In this document: in pieces, positions 1 to 7,122 of the stretch
How positions within the stretch are numbered: position 1 is the first letter of the stretch
Layout: every line of letters begins with the position of its first letter
Source of the DNA: Sphingomicrobium sp.
GTDB taxonomy: Bacteria; Pseudomonadota; Alphaproteobacteria; Sphingomonadales; Sphingomonadaceae
Length of the DNA stretch: 7,913 nt
Direction of reading: 5' to 3'
Assembly: GCA_030146725.1 (NCBI GenBank)
Contig: JASLBJ010000257.1
Location: forward strand, 1-7,913
Program-made: the position numbers and the translations under genes
Notes under the pieces: model-generated
Seen by the model: the letters and a program-made list of their open reading frames with translations, nothing else
Database searches by the model: none
Told to the model about the DNA's origin: nothing

Positions 1-1308
1 CGGGAAGTCGACGATCCAGCAGAAGCGGAAAGCGCCCTGTTCGATCAGGCCGAGCTGTTCGGCAACGCGGGTGCGGGCCGCGCCGGCGAGCTTGGCGGCT
101 TCGGCTTCCTTGCCGGCGGCAAAGAACAGGCCGTCGTCGGGACCAAGGCCCATCGCTTCGGCTAGTGCGTCCATGCCTTCGGTCCCGTGGTTCTTGGCGA
201 TTGGCCCGCCCCATTCGCCGCCCTTGCGGGTCGCGTAGCCGAGGCCGGCGAAACCTTCACCGCGCGCCCATTCGTTCATGTCGTCGAAGAATTTGCGGCT
301 GCGGTCGGCGGTGTTCGGAGCGGGAACGGCGCGGACGACCCCTCCCCCATCGACGATCTTCGCGAACAGGCCGAAGCCGGAGCCGACGAAGCGTTCGCCG
401 ACATCGCTGATCAGCAGTGGGTTGCGAAGGTCGGGCTTGTCCGAGCCGTATTTCAGCATCGCCTCCTTGTAGGCGATGCGCGGGAAAGCACCCTCGGTGA
501 CGGTGCGGCCGTCGGCGAATTCGGCGAACACGCCGGCGAGGACCGGCTCGATCGCCGCGAACACGTCGTCTTGGGTGACGAAGCTCATCTCGAAGTCGAG
601 CTGGTAGAACTCGCCGGGGCTGCGGTCGGCGCGGGCATCTTCGTCGCGGAAGCACGGCGCAATCTGGAAATAGCGGTCGAAGCCGGCGACCATCAGCAGC
701 TGCTTGAACATCTGCGGCGCCTGCGGAAGCGCGTAGAATTTGCCAGGATGAACCCGGCTGGGAACGAGATAGTCGCGCGCGCCTTCCGGGCTGGAAGCGG
801 TGAGGATCGGCGTCTGGAACTCGGTGAAGCCCTGGTCGATCATGCGTGCGCGGATCGAGGCGATCACCGCAGAGCGCAGCATGATGTTGCGGTGGAGGCG
901 CTCGCGGCGGAGATCGAGATAGCGGTACTTGAGGCGGATTTCCTCCGGGTATTCGGCTTCGCCCGCCACGGGCATCGGCAGCTCGGCGGCGGCGGACTGG
1001 ACTTCGACTGCACGTGCGACGATCTCGATCTCGCCGGTTGGTAGCCGCGGATTGATCGCGTCGGCGCCGCGCGCGACGACGTCCCCGGTGATGGTGACGA
1101 CGGACTCGACCCTGAGCGAGTCGAGCAGGTCGAGCGCTTCGCTGCCGGCCGCGGCGACGATCTGGGTCAAGCCATGATGGTCGCGGAGGTCGACGAACAG
1201 CACTCCGCCATGATCGCGCTTGCGGTGGATCCAGCCGGACAGGCGAACGGTCTGGCCGACCAGAGCGGCGCGCAGCTCGGCGCAGGTGTGGGTGCGATAG
1301 GCGTGCAT
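1..1308 (-). CDS. aspS: Aspartate--tRNA ligase (AspRS), C-terminus outside window
   Basis: Cytosolic class II aminoacyl-tRNA synthetase that attaches aspartate to tRNA-Asp. The frame is open from the ATG at 1308 to the left edge, giving 436 codons. The family is about 590-600 residues, so roughly 155 C-terminal residues, including motif 3, lie outside. The N-terminal anticodon-binding OB fold begins [12 protein letters not shown] and carries [11 protein letters not shown] at residues 25-35. Motif 1 is around [15 protein letters not shown] (122-136). Motif 2 is [11 protein letters not shown] (219-229) with the ATP-binding Arg221, followed by [12 protein letters not shown]. The rest of the visible frame covers part of the bacterial-type GAD insertion region and reaches [10 protein letters not shown] at its end. 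His33 in RDHGG, where E. coli has Leu (RDLGS), is the signature of non-discriminating bacterial AspRS that also aspartylates tRNA-Asn. Transcription is divergent from rnd. No strong Shine-Dalgarno sequence is seen before the ATG. Identity is very secure; the non-discriminating activity is inferred. Confidence 0.97.
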   Translation of the reverse strand, partial: MHAYRTHTCAELRAALVGQTVRLSGWIHRKRDHGGVLFVDLRDHHGLTQIVAAAGSEALDLLDSLRVESVVTITGDVVARGADAINPRLPTGEIEIVARAVEVQSAAAELPMPVAGEAEYPEEIRLKYRYLDLRRERLHRNIMLRSAVIASIRARMIDQGFTEFQTPILTASSPEGARDYLVPSRVHPGKFYALPQAPQMFKQLLMVAGFDRYFQIAPCFRDEDARADRSPGEFYQLDFEMSFVTQDDVFAAIEPVLAGVFAEFADGRTVTEGAFPRIAYKEAMLKYGSDKPDLRNPLLISDVGERFVGSGFGLFAKIVDGGGVVRAVPAPNTADRSRKFFDDMNEWARGEGFAGLGYATRKGGEWGGPIAKNHGTEGMDALAEAMGLGPDDGLFFAAGKEAEAAKLAGAARTRVAEQLGLIEQGAFRFCWIVDFP

Positions 1309-1414
1309 GATGGTTGCGTCTGCTCTGTTACGGATCGACGGGAAGGCGGTCGCGCTGCCCTCTCCGCTTGGCCTTTGTCAACCCGCCGACAGCCAGCTAT
1401 GGCTCGGCGGACCC
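1309..1414. promoter_or_regulatory. Divergent promoter region between aspS and rnd
   Basis: This 106-bp gap is the only space for promoters of the two divergent genes. It contains TTTGTCAA at 1374-1381. Read on the plus strand this gives TTGTCA (1375-1380), and 17 bp further on TATGGC (1398-1403), a weak -35/-10 pair facing rnd. Read on the minus strand it gives a perfect TTGACA (1381 to 1376) facing aspS, but the hexamer 17 bp downstream (GCAGCG) is a poor -10. The same heptamer may therefore serve as a -35 element in both directions. The assignment is by eye only, and the aspS -10 is not convincing. Confidence 0.35.
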
Positions 1415-2596
1415 ATGCATATTCATCCCCTCATCACGCGTTCCGACGAGCTTGCAAGCCTGGTCGAGCGCCTGTCGCAACATCCGTTCGTCGCCGTGGA
1501 CACCGAGTTCATGCGCGAGAACACCTATTGGCCCGAGCTGTGCCTGCTTCAGATTGCAAGTCCGGAGGAAGCGGCGGCGATCGATCCGATGGCCGACATC
1601 GACATGAAGCCGCTGCTCGACCTGCTGGTCAACAATGAGGACGTGCTCAAGATCTTCCATGCCGGCGGGCAGGATCTGGAGATCATCCATAATCTGACGG
1701 GTAAGGTCCCGCACCCGATGTTCGACACGCAGATCGCGGCGATGGCGCTCGGGCATGGCGAGCAGGTCGGCTATTCGAACCTGATCGAATCGATGCTCGG
1801 CCACAGCCTCGACAAGGGTGCACGCTTCACCGACTGGAGCAGGCGGCCGCTAGACAAGCGCCAGATCGACTATGCGATCGGTGACGTCACCCATCTGGCG
1901 GCGATCTTCCCGCGAATGGTCGAGAAGTTGCGCCGGAACGGCCGCGGCGGCTGGCTCGACGAGGAAATGGAGCGGCTCGCCGACCCGTCGAGCTTCGCCT
2001 TTGCGCCCGAGGACGCGTGGAAACGGCTTAAGCTGCCGAGCCGCAATCCGGCCGTGCTTGGCCGGCTGCGGGCGATCGCGGCGTGGCGCGAGATCGAGGC
2101 TCGGGGCAAGAATTTGCCACGCGGACGGATCGTCAAGGACGAGACGCTGGGCGAGCTCGCCAGCCATCCGCCGAAGAGCCAGGACGATCTCGGCAAGATC
2201 CGGGGGCTGTCGAGCGGCTGGCGGACCAACGATATCGGCGCGCGGCTGATCGCCGCGATCGAGGCGGCCGGGCCGCTCGATCCCGAGGACCTGCCCGACC
2301 GCGAGCAGCGCCGCCCGGGGCTGACCAAGGACGGGGCACTGGTCGGCGACCTGCTCAAGCTGCTGCTCAAGATCCGCGCCAAGGAGAGCGGCGTTGCGGC
2401 CAAGCTGATCGCCCGGACCGACGAGGTCGAGGCGCTTGCCGCGGGTGTTCGCAAGGGGCTCAACATTCTCCAAGGATGGCGCTTCGAGGAGTTCGGACGG
2501 GACGCGCTCGACCTGGTCGAGGGGCGGCTGGCCTTTGCAATCGACAACGGCAAGCTCAAGATGACCCGCACGCTGAAGGAGACCGTCGATGCATAG
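1415..2596 (+). CDS. rnd: Ribonuclease D
   Basis: 3'-to-5' exoribonuclease of the DEDD family, which trims tRNA precursors and other stable RNAs in the cytosol. The protein has 393 residues, close to the family norm. The exonuclease domain spans about residues 1-170. Exo I is DTEFMRE with Asp29 and Glu31, Exo II is HAGGQD with Asp87, and Exo III is YAIGD with Tyr153 and Asp157, so all four metal ligands and the DEDDy tyrosine are present. An HRDC domain follows (about 205-285, with AWREIEARGKNLPRGRIVKD) and then a second HRDC-like C-terminal region ending in LAFAIDNGKLKMTRT. I chose the ATG at 1415 because MHIHPLITRSDEL matches the usual RNase D N-terminus. The frame stays open up to an ATG at 1307, but those 36 extra residues look non-homologous and would overlap the aspS start codon. 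The end overlaps the next gene by 8 nt. Confidence 0.95.
   Translation: MHIHPLITRSDELASLVERLSQHPFVAVDTEFMRENTYWPELCLLQIASPEEAAAIDPMADIDMKPLLDLLVNNEDVLKIFHAGGQDLEIIHNLTGKVPHPMFDTQIAAMALGHGEQVGYSNLIESMLGHSLDKGARFTDWSRRPLDKRQIDYAIGDVTHLAAIFPRMVEKLRRNGRGGWLDEEMERLADPSSFAFAPEDAWKRLKLPSRNPAVLGRLRAIAAWREIEARGKNLPRGRIVKDETLGELASHPPKSQDDLGKIRGLSSGWRTNDIGARLIAAIEAAGPLDPEDLPDREQRRPGLTKDGALVGDLLKLLLKIRAKESGVAAKLIARTDEVEALAAGVRKGLNILQGWRFEEFGRDALDLVEGRLAFAIDNGKLKMTRTLKETVDA
2576..2581 (+). promoter_or_regulatory. Ribosome binding site of the I78 lipoprotein gene
   Basis: AAGGAG lies 7 nt before the ATG at 2589, inside the last codons of rnd. It is the strongest Shine-Dalgarno sequence seen in the window. 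It supports real translation of the small downstream gene and fixes its start within the rnd stop region. Confidence 0.75.
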
Positions 2597-2879
2597 GATC
2601 GCCCTCGTGGCCGTGCTGTTGCTTGGTGCCTGCGCGGCGCGCTCGCCGATGCCGCTGAGTCATTCGGCAGACGGTGGTGAGTGCCGGACGACCAGCCTCG
2701 ATCAGTTTCGCGGGCAGGCAGCCTCGGAGGATGTCGCCATCATGCTGATCCGGGCATCGGGCGCAAAGGACCTGCGGTGGGTGCCGCCTGGAACGATGGT
2801 GACGATGGAGCACCGCAGTGACCGGCTGACGGTGCATACCGATGCCCAGAACCGCATCGTCCGGACTGTTTGTACGTAG
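2589..2879 (+). CDS. Small lipoprotein of the peptidase inhibitor I78 family
   Basis: Encodes 96 residues. A type II signal peptide with a short charged n-region (MHR), a hydrophobic core and the lipobox L12-G13-A14-C15 predicts lipidation at Cys15 and export to the envelope. The 82-residue mature part resembles the I78 inhibitor family: a Cys near the start (Cys32), GQAAS at 42-46, an R-W-V-PPGT-VTMEHRSDRL stretch, and a C-terminal DAQNRIVRTVC ending at Cys95. Cys32 and Cys95 could form a disulphide. I78 members characterised in fungi inhibit serine proteases; for bacterial lipoprotein members the target is generally unknown, so protease inhibition here is a family inference. The ATG overlaps the rnd stop by 8 nt (ATGCATAG) with an excellent ribosome binding site, so the two genes should share a transcript. 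Confidence 0.85.
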   Translation: MHRIALVAVLLLGACAARSPMPLSHSADGGECRTTSLDQFRGQAASEDVAIMLIRASGAKDLRWVPPGTMVTMEHRSDRLTVHTDAQNRIVRTVCT

Positions 2880-2886
2880 GCGCTGG

Positions 2887-2916
2887 TTCAGCTTCGCTGA
2901 AGCGGCCTTCCTTCAG
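2887..2916. terminator. Inverted repeats between convergent genes (possible weak terminator)
   Basis: The 49-bp gap between the I78 gene and hdaA, which converge, holds TTCAGC-ttc-GCTGAA (2887-2901). An overlapping alternative is CTGAAG-N8-CTTCAG (2897-2916). The two hairpins cannot form together. Neither strand has a following T-tract, so an intrinsic terminator is doubtful; the position between convergent genes is the main support. Confidence 0.3.
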
Positions 2917-2928
2917 GTAAACGAGACT

Positions 2929-3552
2929 CTAAGCGCCGTCTCCGAGGAGCCTGGCTTCGGTCAGCGCACGCTTGATCGTCGGGACGGTGATCCGGGCGCG
3001 CTCGGCGATTGCGAAGCGGTCGACAGCTTCGACCGCGCGCTCGGCTGCCCAGTAGTCACGCTCGATCCGGCCGGCCATGAAGCGTAGTCCTTCGGACGGA
3101 ATGTGCAGCCCGCGATCGGCGAAATGCAGCGCGATGAGGCCGGGGAACAGCCCATCGTCGGGCAGGCCGATGGTCGTCACCGGAGTGACCGCCAGTCGGG
3201 TGCGAAGATCGGCGAGCTTCGGCTCCCACGCGGGCGGCGCCTGGTCGCTGATCATCACTAGCGGCCGGCCGCTGTCCTGGGCCTCGTTCCAGGCATGGAA
3301 CAGGGCTTCCTCGTCGTGGCTTTCGGCTTCATCGAACAGCCGGCCGCCGACCCGCTCGACGAAGCTTCGCGCGAGCAGCGTACGTCCCGAACGGCGCGGG
3401 CCGGTGAGCACGGTCGCCTTGACCGGCCATGCGTTCCACTTGCGAAAATGCTCGAACGCGTCGCGGTTCGCGTCCGACAGGATGAACCGGGCGTCCGCGT
3501 CGCTTTGCGGCCAGTCGAGTGGAAGCGCGATCTGGTCGACGCCCCTCTTCAT
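2929..3552 (-). CDS. hdaA: HdaA/Hda-type regulatory inactivator of DnaA (DnaA-related AAA+ protein)
   Basis: Encodes 207 residues related to the DnaA ATPase core without the DNA-binding domain. Hda/HdaA binds the DNA-loaded beta clamp and stimulates hydrolysis of DnaA-ATP after initiation, limiting re-initiation. The clamp-binding peptide QIALPL is at residues 7-12 (E. coli Hda has QLSLPL). The Walker A region is GPRRSGRT (51-58) with Arg57 in place of the usual Lys. A Walker-B-like FDEAE (73-77) follows after only about 15 residues. The sensor-1 strand is VMISDQAPP (99-107), and the box VII arginine finger is probably Arg119 in DLRTRL. The C-terminal lid has RIERDYWAAERAVEAVDRFA and ITVPTIKRAL, with Trp168 about where E. 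coli Hda has a sensor-2 Arg. The start ATG overlaps the stop of the upstream gene (ATGA, 3549-3552), implying translational coupling. Family assignment is secure; ATP binding is uncertain. Confidence 0.9.
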   Translation of the reverse strand: MKRGVDQIALPLDWPQSDADARFILSDANRDAFEHFRKWNAWPVKATVLTGPRRSGRTLLARSFVERVGGRLFDEAESHDEEALFHAWNEAQDSGRPLVMISDQAPPAWEPKLADLRTRLAVTPVTTIGLPDDGLFPGLIALHFADRGLHIPSEGLRFMAGRIERDYWAAERAVEAVDRFAIAERARITVPTIKRALTEARLLGDGA

Positions 3553-4892
3553 GGCGCAGTGCCGCCCGGAGGCTGCGGCTGTGCCGGCTGTGCGGGGCCG
3601 GGCTGCGGCGCGGGCAGCTGCTGGTTGGGCTGGGGCGCCGGCTGCGGTGGGGGCGGTGGCGGCGGGAGAGCCGGCGGCGGCCCTGCTTGGCTCGACATCC
3701 GCACCACCGTTCCGCCGAAATCGGCGGTCCAGCCGCGGCCACTCAGCGCGCCAGCAAGCTCCGCCGCCGAGCCGCGGAACGACACCAGCACGTAGCTCGT
3801 CCCAGACGGATTGATCGACTGCGGCGACAGCTGGTCAATCCCCGATAGCGTGCGCAGATGTGCCATCGCGAAGTTGTAGGTGTTTACGTCCCTGGCGACG
3901 ATCTGCACCTGGTACTGGCGCGGTGCTGCTTCGACCGGTCGCTGCTGCTGCTGCGGTCCGGTTTGCACTACCTCGACCACCTCCTCCTCGGGAACCGGTG
4001 GCGGAGCCGGAATGTCGAGTGTCGGGTCGCGCTCAAGCGCGCCGGCGGTCAGCGCCTGCGCAAACAACTGGTCCATCCGGCGAGCGCCCTCGGCCATCAT
4101 CGCCGGCACCGCCGCGCTGTTCGCGGCGGTCAGGCTGAAGCCGCCGATGATCTGGTTGTCGGGGCCATGGCGGCCGATGAACCGGGCATAGGCCGGGCCA
4201 CCCGGATAGAGGCGGTGAACCACCACTTGCGCGGTCAGAATGTCGGCCGCGCCATAAAGGTCGACGATGTTGCGCCACCAGCTTCGCCCGGGTCGATTGG
4301 TCTGGGCCGCGTTGACGAGCACCGGATCGACGCCGAGGCCGCTGATCCGGACATAGTCGATCGGGCTTTCGGACGCGCGGAACTGCGCCCAGGCGCGCTG
4401 CCAGGCATTGCGCAATTCGACGCTCGTCGCGGTGCCGCCGGTGACCGTGATCGGGATCAGCAGCATCGGCGCCGAACGCCGTCCCTCGCCGCCGATTCCG
4501 AGGATTGCGCCGGCCCGTGCGCGGTCGAACAGGACGCCGAGATCGGCGATGTAGCGATTGGGACCGATCTGCTCACGTTCGATGGTGATCGAACTGACCA
4601 GCCCATCGAGGGTGGAATCGGATAAGTTCGGCGCCTCGGCGAGCGGCCGGCCGTTCATCTTGGCCCACAGAGCGCGGAAGCCCTGGCGTTGGGCCATGCG
4701 CCAGCCGGCGAAACGCGCGGTTGCCGCATCCTTGCCACCGACGTCGACGTGAATGCCGGTGATCTCGAGCGTTCCCGAGCTGTCCTGGGGCAGGATGCCG
4801 CGCTCCGCGCTCTCCATCTGCGCATAGAGGGCACTGCCGAGGCCGAGCGTGGCAAGGCACAGCAGGAGGGCAAGGAGTGGCCGGCGGAGCAT
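3549..4892 (-). CDS. Secreted DUF2066-like protein with C-terminal proline-rich tail
   Basis: Encodes 447 residues of unknown function. A Sec signal peptide ([17 protein letters not shown], probable cleavage after ALYA at 24) predicts export to the periplasm or envelope. Residues about 30-280 resemble DUF2066: an early strand, a helix rich in Ala and Gln ([14 protein letters not shown]), a [14 protein letters not shown] segment and a hydrophobic PMLLIPITV strand. An acidic and glutamine-rich linker follows ([13 protein letters not shown]). A 74-residue module (326-399) then reads as beta-alpha-beta-beta-alpha-beta, a ferredoxin-like pattern, and the tail (400-447) is almost half proline. I preferred the ATG at 4892, which places basic residues directly before the hydrophobic core; an in-frame TTG at 4913 would add seven residues. 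Neither has a clear ribosome binding site. The gene is translationally coupled to hdaA and divergent from purM. DUF2066 is recognised by pattern, not by a search. Confidence 0.72.
   Translation of the reverse strand: MLRRPLLALLLCLATLGLGSALYAQMESAERGILPQDSSGTLEITGIHVDVGGKDAATARFAGWRMAQRQGFRALWAKMNGRPLAEAPNLSDSTLDGLVSSITIEREQIGPNRYIADLGVLFDRARAGAILGIGGEGRRSAPMLLIPITVTGGTATSVELRNAWQRAWAQFRASESPIDYVRISGLGVDPVLVNAAQTNRPGRSWWRNIVDLYGAADILTAQVVVHRLYPGGPAYARFIGRHGPDNQIIGGFSLTAANSAAVPAMMAEGARRMDQLFAQALTAGALERDPTLDIPAPPPVPEEEVVEVVQTGPQQQQRPVEAAPRQYQVQIVARDVNTYNFAMAHLRTLSGIDQLSPQSINPSGTSYVLVSFRGSAAELAGALSGRGWTADFGGTVVRMSSQAGPPPALPPPPPPPQPAPQPNQQLPAPQPGPAQPAQPQPPGGTAP
3552..3695 (-). repeat. Low-complexity proline/glutamine-rich coding tract
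   Basis: The last 48 codons of the DUF2066-like gene encode 22 prolines, including a run of seven, mixed with Gln and Ala in PAPQP and PAQP-like units. The DNA is strongly strand-asymmetric (G-rich on the plus strand, C-rich on the coding strand), so its length may vary between strains and assembly errors are possible. In the protein it would be an extended, disordered or polyproline-type segment. Confidence 0.8.
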
Positions 4893-4957
4893 CGCTGGGG
4901 CTTTTGGCGACAACGGCGTGGAAATCCAAGCGGCTTGTCTCTAGTGCCGTTGCGGAA

Positions 4958-6070
4958 ATGACGCACACGCCGCCGAACCCCGACCCGCTCACCCCCAAGC
5001 CGCTGACATATGCCGATGCCGGAGTCTCGATCGCCGCCGGCAATGCGCTGGTCCGCGCGATTGCCCCACTTGCGCGCTCGACCGCGCGTCCGGGGGCCAA
5101 CGCCGAGCTTGGCGGGTTTGGCGGGTTTTTCGATCTCAAGGCAGCGGGTTACAACGATCCGTTGCTGGTTGCTGCGAACGATGGCGTCGGGACCAAGCTC
5201 AAGCTGGCGATCGAGTTGAACCGGCACGAAGGCGTCGGCGTGGATCTGGTCGCCATGTGCGTCAACGACCTTGTCGTGCAAGGTGCGGAGCCCCTGTTCT
5301 TCCTCGACTATTTCGCGACGGGCAAGCTGGACAGCGAGGTTGCGGAACGGGTCGTCGCGTCGATTGCCGACGGCTGCAGGCAGGCGGGCTGCGCATTGAT
5401 CGGCGGCGAGACGGCCGAAATGCCGGGCATGTATGCTGCGGGTGATTACGACCTTGCCGGCTTCTGTGTCGGCGCAGTCGAGCGATCGGCCGCACTCACC
5501 GGCGCGGGCGTCGAGGCCGGAGACGTCATTCTCGGGCTGGCGAGTTCCGGCGTGCACAGCAACGGCTTTTCGCTCGTTCGCCGGATCATCGCCGAATGCG
5601 GGTGGGCGCTTGGTCAGCCCTTCGGTGACCGCTCGCTCGGGCAAGCCCTGCTGGAACCGACGCGGATTTATGTCCGAGCGCTGCTGCCGGTCGTGCGGAG
5701 CGGTGCGATCAAGGCGCTGGCGCACATCACCGGTGGCGGAATTCTCGAGAATATACCGCGGGTTCTGCCCGACGGCTGCCACGCCATGGTCGATAGCGAT
5801 GGTTGGAGGCTGCCGGTCTTGTTCGAGCACCTCCAGCAAGGCGGCGGGCTTGCTTCGAGCGAGATGGCCCGCACCTTCAATTGCGGGATCGGGATGGCGG
5901 TGATTATCGCGCCGGATAAAGCGGACGCGGTGATCGAGCGCCTCGAGGCTGCCGGAGAGATCGTGGTTCGGATCGGGGTCGTCGAGCAGGGCCGCCGCGG
6001 ATGCACCGTTCGCGGCAGCGGCGGGCGCTGGGGCTCGGCCGAGGATTGGACCGCAACCCATGATGCGTGA
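4958..6070 (+). CDS. purM: Phosphoribosylformylglycinamidine cyclo-ligase (AIR synthetase)
   Basis: Cytosolic enzyme of de novo purine synthesis that uses ATP to close FGAM into aminoimidazole ribonucleotide (AIR). Encodes 370 residues, slightly longer than the roughly 345 of E. coli because of a proline-rich N-terminal lead ([14 protein letters not shown]). Family motifs are intact: [12 protein letters not shown] (18-29), [11 protein letters not shown] (50-60), [11 protein letters not shown] (74-84), the [20 protein letters not shown] segment, [42 protein letters not shown] and [11 protein letters not shown] chose the ATG at 4958. The frame is open back to an ATG at 4877, but that start would overlap the 5' end of the divergent DUF2066 gene and add residues unlike PurM. 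The gene overlaps purN by 11 nt, so the two are almost certainly co-transcribed and coupled. No clear promoter is visible in the 65-bp gap upstream. Confidence 0.97.
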   Translation: MTHTPPNPDPLTPKPLTYADAGVSIAAGNALVRAIAPLARSTARPGANAELGGFGGFFDLKAAGYNDPLLVAANDGVGTKLKLAIELNRHEGVGVDLVAMCVNDLVVQGAEPLFFLDYFATGKLDSEVAERVVASIADGCRQAGCALIGGETAEMPGMYAAGDYDLAGFCVGAVERSAALTGAGVEAGDVILGLASSGVHSNGFSLVRRIIAECGWALGQPFGDRSLGQALLEPTRIYVRALLPVVRSGAIKALAHITGGGILENIPRVLPDGCHAMVDSDGWRLPVLFEHLQQGGGLASSEMARTFNCGIGMAVIIAPDKADAVIERLEAAGEIVVRIGVVEQGRRGCTVRGSGGRWGSAEDWTATHDA

Positions 6071-6638
6071 CCCGCGGCGGGTTGCCGTGCTGATTTCCGG
6101 GCGCGGCAGCAATCTGCAAGCGCTGGCCGGTCACTCGGGCGCTTACCGGATCGTGCTGGTGGCGTCGAACAAGCCTCAGGCGCCCGGACTCGATTTCGCG
6201 CGCTCGGCGGGAATGCCGAGCTGGACATGGGACGGCCGCAACGTGGCGCGCGAGACGTTCGAGGAGGCGCTCAACCGCTCGCTCGACGACCATCGCGTCG
6301 GGACGATCGCGCTCGCCGGCTACATGCGATTGCTCTCCGCCCGGTTCGTCGAGCGCTGGCGCGGTCGGATCCTCAACGTCCATCCGTCGCTGCTGCCGAA
6401 ATATCCGGGGCTCGACACGCATGCGCGGGCGCTTGCGGCAGGCGACGAGGTCGCCGGCTGCACGGTTCACCTGGTCACCGAGGAGGTCGACGCCGGCCGC
6501 ATCCTCGCCCAGGCGGAAGTGCCGGTCGAGCCCGGCGACGACCCGGCGGCGCTGGGGCGGCGTGTGCTTGCCGCCGAGCACCGACTTTACCCGCCAACGC
6601 TCGACCGCTTCGTCCGGGGCGAGTTGGCGGTCGCCTAG
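6060..6638 (+). CDS. purN: Phosphoribosylglycinamide formyltransferase (folate-dependent GART)
   Basis: Transfers the formyl group from 10-formyltetrahydrofolate to GAR, giving FGAR, the third step of IMP synthesis. Encodes 192 residues. The phosphate-binding loop is [11 protein letters not shown] (12-22). The folate and catalytic region contains AGYMRLL (86-92) and [18 protein letters not shown] (104-121), and [10 protein letters not shown] is at 137-146. The catalytic residues Asn106, His108 and Asp144 fall at exactly the numbers used for E. coli PurN. Two adjacent ATGs (6060 and 6063) are possible starts; the first is used here. It overlaps the purM stop by 11 nt, with only a weak GGA upstream, which suggests coupling to purM translation. 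The stop codon shares bases with the stop of convergent ndk. Confidence 0.96.
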   Translation: MMRDPRRVAVLISGRGSNLQALAGHSGAYRIVLVASNKPQAPGLDFARSAGMPSWTWDGRNVARETFEEALNRSLDDHRVGTIALAGYMRLLSARFVERWRGRILNVHPSLLPKYPGLDTHARALAAGDEVAGCTVHLVTEEVDAGRILAQAEVPVEPGDDPAALGRRVLAAEHRLYPPTLDRFVRGELAVA

Positions 6639-7057
6639 CCGACGATTTCTTCGGGCTTGAAGAAGAAGTCGATTTCGATGCGGGCGTTTTCCTCGCTGTC
6701 GGAGCCGTGGACCGAATTGGCCTCGATCGATTCGGCGAGTTCCTTCCGGATCGTGCCCGGCTCGGCATTTTCGGGGTTGGTCGCGCCCATGACGTCGCGG
6801 TTGCGCTGAACCGCGTCCTCGCCTTCGAGCACCTGGACGACGACCGGACCCGACGTCATGAAGGTGACGAGGTCGTTGAAAAACGGCCGCTCGCGATGAA
6901 CGCCGTAGAAGTCCTCGGCCTGCTCGCGCGACATCAGGATGCGCTTGGACGCGACGACCCGCAGGCCGGCTTCCTCGAGCAGCCTGGTGACCGCACCGGT
7001 GAGGTTGCGGCGAGTGGCGTCGGGCTTGATGATCGAAAAGGTGCGCGTCGCGGCCAT
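6635..7057 (-). CDS. ndk: Nucleoside diphosphate kinase
   Basis: Transfers the gamma phosphate from ATP to nucleoside diphosphates by a ping-pong reaction through a phosphohistidine, balancing NTP and dNTP pools. Encodes 140 residues, the normal size. It starts [15 protein letters not shown] with Lys11 in the conserved KPD motif. The active-site motif NSVHGSDS carries the phosphorylated histidine at His117, and [15 protein letters not shown] (90-104) is the conserved nucleotide-contact loop. An AGGAG lies 11 nt before the ATG (7069-7073). It is downstream of holC and pepA on the same strand, 80 bp after holC, so it may have its own promoter or be read through. It ends tail to tail with purN, overlapping by 4 bp. 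Confidence 0.97.
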   Translation of the reverse strand: MAATRTFSIIKPDATRRNLTGAVTRLLEEAGLRVVASKRILMSREQAEDFYGVHRERPFFNDLVTFMTSGPVVVQVLEGEDAVQRNRDVMGATNPENAEPGTIRKELAESIEANSVHGSDSEENARIEIDFFFKPEEIVG

Positions 7058-7101
7058 GACCGGGCGATCTCCTGCTCTGGGAATGGGGATGGAAAGAGGA
7101 T

Positions 7102-7122
7102 CGAGCGCCTAGCGTCCGCTCG
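7102..7122 (-). terminator. Hairpin between holC and ndk, possible weak terminator
   Basis: On the minus strand, 15 nt after the holC stop, CGAGCG-N9-CGCTCG forms a 6-bp GC-rich stem with a 9-nt loop. It is followed by ATCCTCTTTCC, which is pyrimidine-rich but not a true T-tract. It could attenuate or end pepA-holC transcription before ndk. Judged by eye; stability was not calculated. Confidence 0.35.

Noticed and set aside
187..1044. 285-residue plus-strand frame inside aspS
   Set aside because: Antisense to aspS codons that carry motif 1 and motif 2; no family resemblance.
1307..1414. 36-residue N-terminal extension of RNase D from an ATG at 1307
   Set aside because: It would overlap the aspS start codon and consume the whole divergent promoter region; homology-like sequence begins at the ATG at 1415.
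1850..2473. 207-residue minus-strand frame inside rnd
   Set aside because: Antisense shadow of the RNase D exonuclease and HRDC regions; no ribosome binding site or recognisable domain.
3077..4625. Plus-strand frames (3077-3814 and 3858-4625) opposite hdaA and the DUF2066-like gene
   Set aside because: Their composition is that of antisense GC-rich sequence, while the minus-strand genes have a clamp-binding motif, a signal peptide and coupled starts.
4877..4957. 27-residue N-terminal extension of PurM
   Set aside because: Overlaps the 5' end of the divergent gene and is unlike PurM N-termini; the ATG at 4958 leads directly into the family sequence.
4655..6112. 485-residue open frame on the minus strand across purM
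   Set aside because: It lies antisense to purM, whose motifs are complete. Its translation is Arg/Asp/Ala-rich low-complexity sequence, as expected for a shadow frame in GC-rich DNA.
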